From positions 811,001-875,000 of the forward strand of contig CM020502.1 in assembly GCA_009823395.1 (NCBI GenBank): 64,000 nucleotides of DNA, given 5' to 3'. The DNA is from Thamnaconus septentrionalis. Lineage: Eukaryota > Chordata > Actinopteri > Tetraodontiformes > Monacanthidae. Shown here piece after piece: positions 48,191-57,965 of this stretch (position 1 is its first letter; every line of letters begins with the position of its first letter). The notes under the pieces were generated by a model. That model saw nothing but the letters and a program-made list of their open reading frames with translations. It did no database searches and was not told the origin of the DNA. The position numbers and the translations under genes are program-made.

Positions 48191-49079
48191 CATGGTTTTG
48201 TTGTAGCCCTCCAACAGCACATGGCGTTGTTGTCTGCCTCTCCAAATCACCTTTGGTTTCCTCACCAAACAGCTGCTGCGCCGCCATCAGCGGAGTGTCA
48301 AAAAGTTCACCAACATACACAACATTATACTGGCGATTTTAATGAAAGTAAAGAATATATGATAGACAAGGGAAACCAGTTGTCTCAGGTCAACCCAAAT
48401 CAAAATGTTACCTGGATGCTGACCTCATTTCCTAATACCTGAAGAAAGCCGTGCTTGCTGTCTCGGTGGCTCACAGAGGTAGACAGCTAGATAGATACTG
48501 TAGCGACTGAGTCGTTTGTTCGAGTGAAATGAAGTCAAGCTCGACGCAAATCTGCTTTTAACATGCTTTCTTTTTTAATGTCACTAGTACGTAGCGCTCA
48601 CTTCCAAGAGTATATTTGCTGTGGTAGATGTGGCCTGTGACCTTAGAATTGCCAGTAATACGTTGTGTATGTTTGTGAATTTCTGACAAATCAGCTGACA
48701 GTGACGAAGCACATCTGCAACTATTCGGTGAGGAAAACCATTAAATTGAAAACCAGTACGGACATTACACAGGTATTTTATCATACTGTGCGACGAAAGA
48801 GGTTAACCAGAAATGAACACCCTAAAAAGACTCATTATTGCCCCCTAGTGTTGGGGAGGGGGACACATTCCTGTCAATAATTCAATTTTCTCAGCTGCAT
48901 GTACTGGAACAAGGAGAGAAGTCCAATTAGATGAGAAAACCAAAATTTGAGTGTAGCTCGATTAAGCTGTGCATGTAAATGTAGTCACAGTCGTGCCAAA
49001 GCAATGAATTTGGAGCAAAACAAGTTAGAAACACCTCCTCAAAAGAAAAAGAAGACAAAAAACGTACAATGAGCCCAGC

Positions 49080-51149
49080 TTAAAGGGCACCTATGATGCT
49101 TTTCCACTTTTCTGAGCTTTAAAAACTGTTACAATGTTGAACCCTATCGTCAAACGATGTCGATATCGTCAAATAATGACGTTCATGCGTTTGGACGTGA
49201 GCCCTGCAAATTGTTGGGCATGGTTCTAAACGCTCAGTTCACGGAGATTTTTTCAAAACAGGGCACGCAATTACGTAGCTGTGTGCCGGAGCTCCTTTCA
49301 TGGCCAAGCTCCGGCACCCTCTCGGACTGGTTCCGCCCATAGTTCCGCCCTCACCCGCTCTGCCCCGGAAGTGATGTCGCAATGCGCTGCTCCAAGAAAA
49401 TGTTTTTTCGGTGTCAGGGAAATTAAAAAATATAAAATAAAAAAAATACCGAGCGACTACCGAAGCACCAAGGACCACAACCGTCGGAGTGGAATGAACA
49501 GAGAAAATGTTGGAGGTTTGTTCAGCCTAATGCGGATGCGATGGAACACCGGTCCGATCGGCAACGGGAGGGAGACGGGCTCGACTCGGCCGGTGGACGA
49601 CGAGAGAATAGTCAGCCACGCCAATATTTGAAAACATTTATGAGGACTGTGAGTGTATTGTGACCCAAACAACATTAGTTTTAAGACTACTTGCAACGTA
49701 CAACCACTGAATTGTGTTGATGAACTGTTAGCCACCACCGCTAACTCCGTGCTCTGCTTGTTATGTGTGTTGTGTTCGCTGGCAGCGAAACTGAAGAGGC
49801 AGCGATTTTGACTCGCAAGTTTCACTCCTTATAGCGATGTTCACGCTGCCAGCATGTTAACATCGGTTGTATAGAGCTCTTCCTGCTTTGTGCTTTGTGT
49901 GGACGTAAGTTGTGCAGATATTCTTGTCTAATAATAAACGACTCTATGACTGAAGTGATCGTTTCAGCGTACATATTTTCTCTGCAAGGACAGTGTTTTG
50001 ATATAAGTCAACAGTATGAAACAAAATCATTCTAAGCCCTATCAACCCTTTAAGCGCCATCATTTTTTCAAGAAAATATTCAATTTTGATATCAAGATTT
50101 CAAATGGCTGTGACTTGAAATTGGTTAGAGATAAAGCCATACTGTAATTGAGAAAAATCTTCAGTAAACCCAAACTTTTTCTTTGTTTGTTTTTGTATTA
50201 TGTCAGATGTCAGGGATCTGTATGTCAGATCCCTGTCTCCACAATACCCCACAGGCTCATCAAAATGTTTTATCCACTTTTGATAATTTTCCATATATCT
50301 AAAAACAGACCCAGCCATCATCACTGTAATTTACAGGGTGACCGTGAACATCCCTGCTGCCTCCACCGGCACTGGCTGGGCGTTTCCTCCCATAGCTTTT
50401 ACTACGTTGATCACTAACTCACTGCGCCCTCCGTCACCATTAGCGGTGTTTTGAGCACTCCTCCGAAATCTGAATATAAACACCCCCACAAATTCTGCTC
50501 AGATTGAAGCCACAGGTGTCTGCCATCTCCTGGTGTAAAGTGGAAACTACTTTTAGCACCACATTTGCTGCTATGGCCTGTTTAATTCAGCAATGACGCG
50601 TGTCGCAATTTTGCGACCATGGCGCCTAAAGGGTTAAAATGTCTCGCAAAAATACAAAACAAAAACACGGTCAGTACACAAAGTCAAATATATTTCCGGG
50701 GACACGGAAGGCACAAAAAACGTCCAGGGACCATCGGTCCGCCTTGCGGCCGTAACTCAGCCCACGCTGGGTCCGTACGAAGCTGGATTAGCCGGTAAAC
50801 AGCTGCTAAAGGGTGAAGCCTTTACAACGGTAAGTGTTTAAATTGTGCCTGTTTCATAAAGTTTACTCTTCACTCCCGCACCGGCAAACTGAGGAAGTGA
50901 GGCTCAGCGGCGACGAAGACTGTGACCAATCACAGCGGAGTGGGCCGGGCGGGGGCATACACCGGCAAGGCTGGGGGTGGAGTGAAGAGAAACAGACCGT
51001 TTTCGCGGGATGCAGTAAATACGAGGAAACAAGCCGCGAGATACGCAAATCTATCAAGCTTTCAGCGCGGAAAATCGTGTTTTGCTGCTCTGGAGGGGCC
51101 AGACATCGAATACAAAAGCGCGAAAAGGAGTATAATAGGTGACCTTTAA
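49080..51149. mobile_element. TTAA-flanked DNA transposon (Kolobok or piggyBac type), host of a nested element
   Basis: TTAA at 49080-49083 and 51146-51149 flank inverted ends AGGGCACCTATGATGC (49084 onward) and AGGTCACCTATTATAC (from 51145 inward). TTAA targeting is characteristic of piggyBac and Kolobok transposons; the AGGG-type end favours Kolobok slightly. The interior, after removing the nested element at 50046-50633, is about 1.47 kb and has no recognisable transposase. Confidence 0.72.
50042..50637. mobile_element. Nested piggyBac-like MITE
   Basis: Inverted ends CCCTTTAAGCGCC (50046-50058) and, from the right, CCCTTTAGGCGCC (50633-50621) differ at one base. The flanks are TCAA on the left and TTAA on the right, a TTAA target with one later change. 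The 588-bp interior has no coding potential; its left part contains TCAGATGTCAGGGATCTG and a mirrored ATGTCAGATCCCTG, a small internal hairpin near 50200-50235. Confidence 0.75.
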
Positions 51150-52850
51150 GTTTAAATTGAGCCTTCGAAGGCGAACATGTCGGCATTTCGTCTCCTTCTC
51201 CTCATAAGACCTTTTGTCATGTTCCTCAAGTTCTATGGCACAAAGCACTTGCTTTTTTGTCTGTTTATTCATTATGATTAAAAAAAAAATCCTTATTCTT
51301 TTTTGTTACTCTTGTTGAAGTTGGCATATCAATGAGCTTGTGCCTTCACTTGTGAAAGGATCAGTGGACAGTGAAAGCCCGACTTTGGCCCACAGGAAGC
51401 TCTCTAACGCACAACCTGAGGGGAGGAACCGTCACAACTGCCCCATCATGAATTTCCCATAAAGGGCCATTTCAAGTGGAAATGAAAAAAGTCCCACTTT
51501 AGATTGCAAATGAGACAAAATAAATGGGCCTTTCAAGCGTCACATGTTAATTAAAGCTTCTGTTAGTGACTTTACCTTGAGGGGAAGCAAACTTTTGTGT
51601 TGCGTCCTCGCCTGCAGAAAGGTGAAATGCGGCTGCCTGTCTAATTAGCAATTCCCCTTTTGTTTATTTGGATGTGCATGCAACTGTTGGGTTCGAGTGA
51701 TGAAGAAAACTGTGTTTTACACATGCCATAACTGTTACAAAGAAATGTAAAAATGAGGATGACATGCATGCAATACACAGAGGGGTGCTTTAATACTCAT
51801 GGGAGTTGGGGGTTACATATTATACTTTAAAAGGCTCTGTTAGACTTAGCAGCACCTAAGGGTATAAGTCTACTGCAAACAAAATAAAAGTTAATCTATT
51901 TCCTGAAGTCAGACTTTATCCAGTTTATTTCATTCATGATATACCAGCTGTGATATCAGGGTAAAAATCTCAAAGCCCAGTTAAAAAGAAAACCTTAACC
52001 AATGCAGATACACGCTGGCAAATTAATTTTTTCCTTTCACATCATGCCAGTAGCTCTCTGAATATAGGGTGGGCCTTTCAGATGGGTATATTTAGAGATG
52101 GGAATAAACTAAGTGCAAATACGTTGTTATTGTATTGCTGTATTTTTTTCTGACAACTTTTTACTTTTACTCCCTACATTTGCCTAATCCTAACCCTAGC
52201 CCACAAATATCTGTACTTTCTACTTCTTACATTGGAAAAACGCACTCATTACTTTTGTGTTTAAAAGTGCTCAAATGATACAAACTCTGTTATAAGTAAG
52301 TCACTTCTTATGTATTTTAAGTTTATATAAGTTTATATATAGATTATAAGTGGAACCATTTCTATGGTGTTGTGTTGGTAAAAGTGGATAATATTTTAGA
52401 GAGAGATTATTTTAGAATACCTCGGCTACCTTCGTCTCATCCAATAATAGCTCACTGGTCATAACCATCACTGATTGCAATTTGGATGTTGGATGTTGAA
52501 GTTCAAAAGGGAAAAAAAAAAAAAAAAAGGACTGAGTACCAAAGCTGTTAAAAATTATTCAGATGCTCATACCAGACCTTAGGTCAGTTTAGATAATTCG
52601 GTCAGAACCTTTTCATTTTTGTTGCAAAATTATCCAGAAATGTATTGCAACATTCATGGCAATCAAATAAACAAACTGTTTGTTTGTTTACTTTTAACTT
52701 GAGTACATTTCATTTCATTTCATTACGCAAGTCTCCATAGTATTTCCAAAGTAGAGAAGGTGAATACTTTTGACACCTGTTTATATTCTGAAGCACGTAT
52801 CTCAGCACGAGGTGCAACAAACCCGTAACTACAGGATCCCACGGCTTTTG
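51150..52850. other. Intergenic stretch upstream of lrig3, no gene seen
   Basis: No gene. About 51360-51700 looks single-copy with AT-core words such as CTGTCTAATTAGCAATTCC, TGTTAATTAAAGC and AGATTGCAAATGAG, the texture of vertebrate conserved non-coding elements. This is an impression, not an alignment. Confidence 0.45.
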
Positions 52851-53253
52851 TTCCGCGGACTACAACTCCCACACACCGCCGCGGCTCCGCCCCTTGCATA
52901 CCTCTGCTCTGCGCTCACGCTACGCTCTGGGTATCCAACACGGCACAAAGTTGCCTCCAAACAGCAGCAACGGCAAACGCGAGGCGCACGGCTCGAAAAA
53001 GTTCCTCCTCTGAGAATGGCAAAGTTTCAAAAGGACATCTTTCTTTTACACTTGACCGGCACATCAACCGGGGATTGGATATAAGGATCGACTTTGTAGA
53101 TTCGCTTTTGAGGATTTTTCTTTTCTCCCCCGACGGTGATTTCTCCCCCTTCTTCTTCTCCTTCATCTCCCTTTTGGATTTGTCACGCTTCGTCTCCTCC
53201 AGGTTCGGTGCTTGTTTGGAACCGGGGTTTGCGAGTGTCGCGGTGGGGAGAAA
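52850..53253 (+). promoter_or_regulatory. lrig3: CpG-rich promoter and 5' leader of lrig3
   Basis: A CpG-rich block begins near 52850, with a ZNF143/SBS-like motif ACTACAACTCCC at 52859-52870 and a GGGGCGG (minus strand) Sp1-type box near 52887. There is no TATA box. The transcription start is unknown; the leader probably includes 53000-53253 because the sequence continues without an acceptor site to the ATG. A short upstream ORF (53016-53084) may be within the mRNA. Confidence 0.6.
53016..53084 (+). other. Possible upstream ORF in the lrig3 leader, 22 codons
   Basis: ATG at 53016 has A at -3 and G at +4 (GAGAATGG), a strong initiation context, and opens 22 codons (MAKFQKDIFLLHLTGTSTGD...) closed by TAA, 169 bp before the main ATG. 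If transcription starts upstream of it, it should reduce or regulate translation of LRIG3. Conservation is unknown. Confidence 0.4.
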
Positions 53254-53453
53254 ATGCGCTTCACCACGCAGCCACGCACTCGCGCGGGCTCCATCGTGGT
53301 GTTTGCGCTGTTTTGGGCTGCTCTCCAGCGTGGATGCGGCGCGGACACAAGGACGTGCCCCCCTCCCTGCTCGTGTTCTGGGGATCTTGTGGACTGCAGT
53401 CGGCTGAGAAGGGGCCAAATTCCAGAGACGATCCCGGAGTGGACCGTCCAACT
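53254..53453 (+). CDS. lrig3: lrig3 exon 1 coding part
   Basis: Encodes residues 1-66 plus two bases: signal peptide, probably cut near residue 30 (GCGA|DT), and the LRR N-terminal cap. The donor is CAACT|GTGAGT. GC-rich composition is typical for a first exon in a CpG island. Confidence 0.92.
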
Positions 53454-56400
53454 GTGAGTGCTATTAAGGAGCCCTTTTGTGCGCCTTTTCCTTTCCCCCG
53501 TCCTCTCTTCTCCCTTTCTCCACAATCACAATAACGTCTGGCACTCGGTTCCACTTAAAGCAGTCTGGCGGAGCGTTTGAAAAAGTTTGAGGTTCACTGC
53601 CTCCTTTCCCGGCGCAGATGGGATGATCCGCATTCGTGCTCTAGTGAAAACAGAAACGGGTTGTAAACCACATTTAGCAATCTGGGGGAGTGAGCAGGAG
53701 CGTCTCATCTTTGCAAGTAAACTTAAAAAAAATACTCTGGCTGTCACTTCTTCCGCAGCTGCACAAATACTTCAAAATAAATAAATTCAGGGGAGAAGCT
53801 GGAAAACATGTTTGTTTTTTGATGCCCCTCGAGTGGTTCTGTGCCATGCAACAGGTCCTAGAAGGCAGCGGGGAGGCATATGCAAATGTTTTTTTTTTCT
53901 TTGCACATCAATGTGCCATTGTTGGCCCCCCTAAGAAGCCTCTTCATGTGTAAACACACTCAGGTGGACCCCCCTCCCACACACACACACATACACCTCC
54001 TCCACCACCAACAACAACAACAACAACACCCCAGCTTCCTGCAGGTACATAATCGCAAGTTTAAAGGAAATATGCAAAACGTTTGCTTTTCACTGATGAT
54101 AATGATTACATGGAGGCTTCAATCACAACACCCATGGTATTGTGAAGAATTCTGGCAGCATCCGCCAAATTTTTTATGTGATTCTCGATCTTGGTCTTCA
54201 GGTTTCAGCTTTGCAGCCACGGCGTCATAAATCCACGGCAGGCCGTGTGCAGCCATGGACTCCCTCCTAAAGCAATAACTCAGTTTCTCTGCTGTTTGCT
54301 CTACTCTACCCGGACCCCGTTACTCCTCTTCTCCCCCACATATGATCACTGGACTGGATATGTTGTATTACGCCATGTAGAAAAAAAAAAAATGCATAGC
54401 TTGGCTCGTTTTCTTTCAAATAATTGTGCTCATCGAGGGCAGCTGAGGCCCCCACAGCTGAATTCAGGTTGTAGAAGGTTTTTTTTCCCTCTCTCCTTCC
54501 CCCTCTCGCTCTCAAATACGCTGCTCTTGGAAACTTGACGTTGCCAGAGAAAACAGACCCAGCCTGAGCCTCGTAACCCAAGGCCTGGCCCTCCAAAGAA
54601 AATGAGCAAATGAGGAGGAGGAGGAGAAGGAGGAGGAGAAAAAAGTTCCACATAGGGGGAAAAATTCATTTCACTCTGGCACACTAATTTACGAGTGGCT
54701 CTCCAAGCACATCTTACCCTCCCCAAGCCCCCCTTTAAAACCTCCAAGCCCCCTTTTGTTTCCCAGCACCCAATTATTTCTGCTGAATTAGCAACTCCAG
54801 AGCCGATGATGGGGCCGATTAAAGAGGAGCGTGTAGGGATTAGCTGGAAACAGCTGAGAGGGAGGGGGGGTGAAAGTGGGGAAAGAAGAGAGGAGCATCA
54901 AGAAATGTGACATACCTCAGCATGTGACATTTGTTTTCTTAGTTAGCCTAGAAAGGAACTTTCTTTCAAAGAAAAACAAATGAAAGTATAAAAGCTTTGG
55001 AAAATTTTTAAGCACAACATAATGGCTTTATCATGTTTTACAATATCTTCTGGGCAATTTTAAACCAGCATTTAAGGGATTTTAAGGGGAAAATATGGTC
55101 AACTGTATACTCAACTGTTTAGTAACAAAAAGGGCAGGACGTTTTGAGGTTATTGTTCGCTTACTCCCTTCACTCAACCTAAGAGTCGGTTATTTATTGC
55201 GAGTGAAAAATATGACAAAGCAAAAAAACAAAACAAAAAAAACTAGAGTGCCACCATCATCCAGGTCATGAAATATTAACTAATAGGCCAGAAATGGACA
55301 ATAACAATGTCCTCCACGGTTTGATCTTTAAGAGTAAAACATAAAATAAACTAGTCAGAAGCCGTTAAGTTAATCGACGTGATCATCGCTTGCTCTCCGT
55401 CGCATGTGATGTTGTGCCTCTTTGACATTTTCACGAGACGTTCCAGCTAAATACGGCTCCCATGCAGTAAAGTGAAACCCAAACAGTGGGTTTTTTTTTC
55501 TTTCCCTCTCCTGGACACTGTAATAAGCAGCTCTCGTTATTGTAATCTCAGAAAGTTACTGACAGCCCTTGTAAAAGCCGGAAAGCGCCCCGTTTATAAT
55601 ATCTAAGGACTGATAAGGACCCAGCGCCGTGTGTTGTCGCCAGAGGCGAGCAGATTAGGCATCTCCCCCCGTCCCCACCCCCACCCAAGCCTTGCGCAGA
55701 GGCATGGCTGTGTGTGTGTGTTTTATCTCCCGCCGCTCAGGCCTCGCTTTGTGAGGGAAGTGGAAGTGTCGGAGCTACTTAGGAGTTTATCTGGAACACC
55801 GGGAAGCGCGATAGGACACCTTTCCCTCATGGCCTCCCAATAACAGAAGCCCCTTTCCCACTGGCCAAAAAACCCTTTTAAACCCGCTCACAATGGGCAT
55901 TTGGTGGCAGCGGGAGCGTCAACCAGCGTCAAACAACCCTGCAAACCCGGGTTAAAATCGGCTTTAGTCGGCTCCGCTCCGATCGGCTTGCTGTGGGAAA
56001 GCCAGACCCACGTCAACATCACATCTGTTACCTGCCGCACGTGATGACGTTGAGTGTTGTGTGCGCTACGTCATAATATTGCGTCAGTCGCGGCGTTTAT
56101 CAAATACCGAAGCAAGGGTGTTTGCATTGGAGACTGGATTCGCTCAGCATCACGTTGCAGCACTGGCAAAACAGCAGAATTCGCTTTCTTTCGGTTTCAG
56201 CTTGTTGCCGTTTGCTCTTGGACAGGCGAGTCGAGATGCTTATAGAGTCAAGTGAAAAGTCTGGTTGTTGATTTCATTAAAAGGAGAGTTAAGAAAAAAG
56301 GATGAGAAAAAAAACGCCATGAAAACTCTGCAGGCGTGTTTGAGGCGTTCAAAAGGGGCGTCCCTCTCACTTTTCCAGGCATTGTGAATGCATTAGCAGT

Positions 56401-57965
56401 TGATGGCTTCATCCCCCCTTCTCCCACCTCCTCCTCCTCCTCGGGTTCCTTGATGGATTCCAGATGAGCGAGGTAAGAAGGAGAGGAGGAGGAGGAGGAG
56501 GGGCAGGGTGAGAGGGTGCAAAAGTAAAAAAAAAAAAACACACGTCTGGCATTGATCGCGCAGCAGCGTCAATAACTCCATGGCTTTAATGGACTCCTTG
56601 GCGTTGCTTTTTCGAAAGAAAAAAAAAAACAAGGCTGCGACCACCACAGCCAAGCGCGCAGAGGGCCAAAGTTTCTCCCTCCGAATGGGGGGAGGGGGAG
56701 TGGGGGTCACCCTTCACAGCAATTTGACATCATTTGTGACCTTGACACACTTCCCCCACCCCCTGGCCCCCAGGGCCATGTTAAAAATCTGCGCCACAAT
56801 GATCCAAATATGGACGAGAGCCAAGCCTTATCTGCTTTTTTTGGAGATCTGTCGGATATTGAAGTCAAAACAGCGAGGTTGCAGAGATAAAAAAGTCGAG
56901 ACGCCAGAAAAGAGATCCAGGCGGGACCTCGTGGCCAGCGCTCAAAAAACCTCAAACCTCCCGGCACGTCCCCTGAAGAAAAAAATGAAAAACCAAAAGA
57001 TTCAACAGGGTTTGGTCTGGTTTTCAGTAGAAGTCAAAAAAATAATAAATCCTGGATGACTTAACAGTTTATCATTCTGTTTTGGCTCTGCCTCTCAGCA
57101 GAGGCCTGGACATGAAGTGAGCCGAGTTTTGGCATAGACTTTTCAACACCCCCATCACCCCTGTTTATAAAGAGCAGACGAAAAAAAAAAAAAAAAAAAA
57201 AAAAAGCTTCAGGTTCCAGTACATTTTTGGAGCGAGGGGAGGGGGAACCTTCTGGAACGTCTTCACTCGAGACTATATTATCAGGACGGCCTTGATGAGA
57301 TAGTATCTGAGGGAATCGCAGTTATTGGATAATTTGTAAGTTTGTAAGAGTGCCTTGATTTATCCCACATTGGGGAACATTCGCATAGTTATAGCAGCAT
57401 GTACAGTGCAAAGACAAGAATTTTTAAGAAAAAAAGAAATGTCCCTTGTTTCCCTGCGAAAGCGCCTCGTCCGAATCCATCTAAACGTCTCCTGGGTGTT
57501 TTAGCACCTTTCTCCCCCGACTTTAACAGCAGTGTGGGTATCCCCCCACTTTGATCGGGGCTCCTCGGGGGCCTTGGCAAGCGTTAGGGCAACAATAACA
57601 CAGTAAATTTTCTAGCATAATTATGTTGAAGCCGCGCAGGGCCCGGCCGAGGAAAGCAGTCCGCGGCCGTGTGCTTTTCTTTCAATCTCACTCCCCCTTT
57701 TCTTTTCCTTTCACCTATGCGCAGGGACTTGAGCCACAACAGACTTCAGGCGCTCGAGAGCACTTTGTTTTCCAACCTGCGACATCTCAGCGAAGTGTAA
57801 GTTACTGACGCCAAAGTCTTTTCCGAAGAGCTTTTCCGGGCATTTTCCTCCTCAACCTGAGTGTGGCTTTTTCCTTTCTCCCGCGTGCAGGAAGCTGAAC
57901 CACAATGAGCTGGAGGCCGTACCTGATTTGGGACCCTACGCTTCCAACATCACCACGATCATTCT
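53254..57965 (+). CDS. lrig3: LRIG3, 5' part (three exons; gene continues past window)
   Basis: Exons 53254-53453, 57725-57796 and 57891-57965 (200, 72 and 75 bp) give the first 115 residues, every junction phase 2. LRIG proteins are single-pass membrane proteins with 15 leucine-rich repeats and three Ig domains that modulate receptor tyrosine kinases and morphogenesis, for example the inner ear in mice. Seen here: signal peptide (hydrophobic residues about 11-30), an N-terminal cysteine cap C35-x3-C39-x-C41-x6-C48 with GDLVDCSR, then repeats [20 protein letters not shown] and [20 protein letters not shown]. The DCSR and LGPxxxNIT words point to LRIG3 rather than LRIG1 or LRIG2. The ATG at 53254 (A at -3) is taken; the same frame is open a little upstream without an ATG. 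The later repeats, Ig domains, membrane helix and tail lie beyond the window. Confidence 0.92.
53454..57724 (+). other. lrig3: lrig3 intron 1
   Basis: 4.27 kb. It contains a (CAA)n array near 54009-54026, purine-rich and pyrimidine-rich tracts (56480-56510, 54610-54640), a 25-base A run at 57181-57205 and the second copy of an unclassified repeat (55850-56080). Stretches near 54755-54870 and 55505-55625 look single-copy and could be regulatory. The acceptor is CTATGCGCAG|G. Confidence 0.75.
55850..56080 (+). repeat. Unclassified interspersed repeat, copy 2
   Basis: Begins CCCTTTCCCACTGGCCAAAA and continues AACCCGCTCACAATGGGCAT, GATCGGCTTGCTGTGGGAAA and CCAGACCCACGTCAACATC, parallel to 47965-48190. 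This copy is less decayed and GC-richer; the right boundary is unknown and may extend to about 56250. Confidence 0.6.
57725..57796 (+). CDS. lrig3: lrig3 exon 2 (first leucine-rich repeat)
   Basis: Exactly 72 bp, one 24-residue leucine-rich repeat ([20 protein letters not shown]...), phase 2 at both ends so the repeat is a modular cassette. Acceptor GCGCAG|G, donor GAAGT|GTAAGT. Too short to show as a long open frame; found from the family pattern. Confidence 0.93.
57797..57890 (+). other. lrig3: lrig3 intron 2
   Basis: A minimal 94-bp intron, GTAAGT to CGTGCAG, with a pyrimidine-rich 3' half. Very short introns of this size are common in compact teleost genes. Confidence 0.9.
57891..57965 (+). 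CDS. lrig3: lrig3 exon 3 (second leucine-rich repeat)
   Basis: 75 bp encoding [20 protein letters not shown] and TTIIL, phase 2 at both ends, donor ATTCT|GTGAGT. A potential N-glycosylation site (NIT) lies at the end of the repeat. This is the last lrig3 exon in the window. Confidence 0.92.

Noticed and set aside
47377..48985. A transposon bounded by TGCATGTAAAC near 47377 and TGCATGTAAATG near 48975
   Set aside because: The two words are in direct rather than inverted orientation and no target duplication was found.
53212..53253. Upstream extension of the lrig3 frame
   Set aside because: The extension has no ATG; the ATG at 53254 gives a normal signal peptide.
52915..53451. 178-residue minus-strand open frame
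   Set aside because: Antisense shadow of lrig3 exon 1 and its GC-rich leader.
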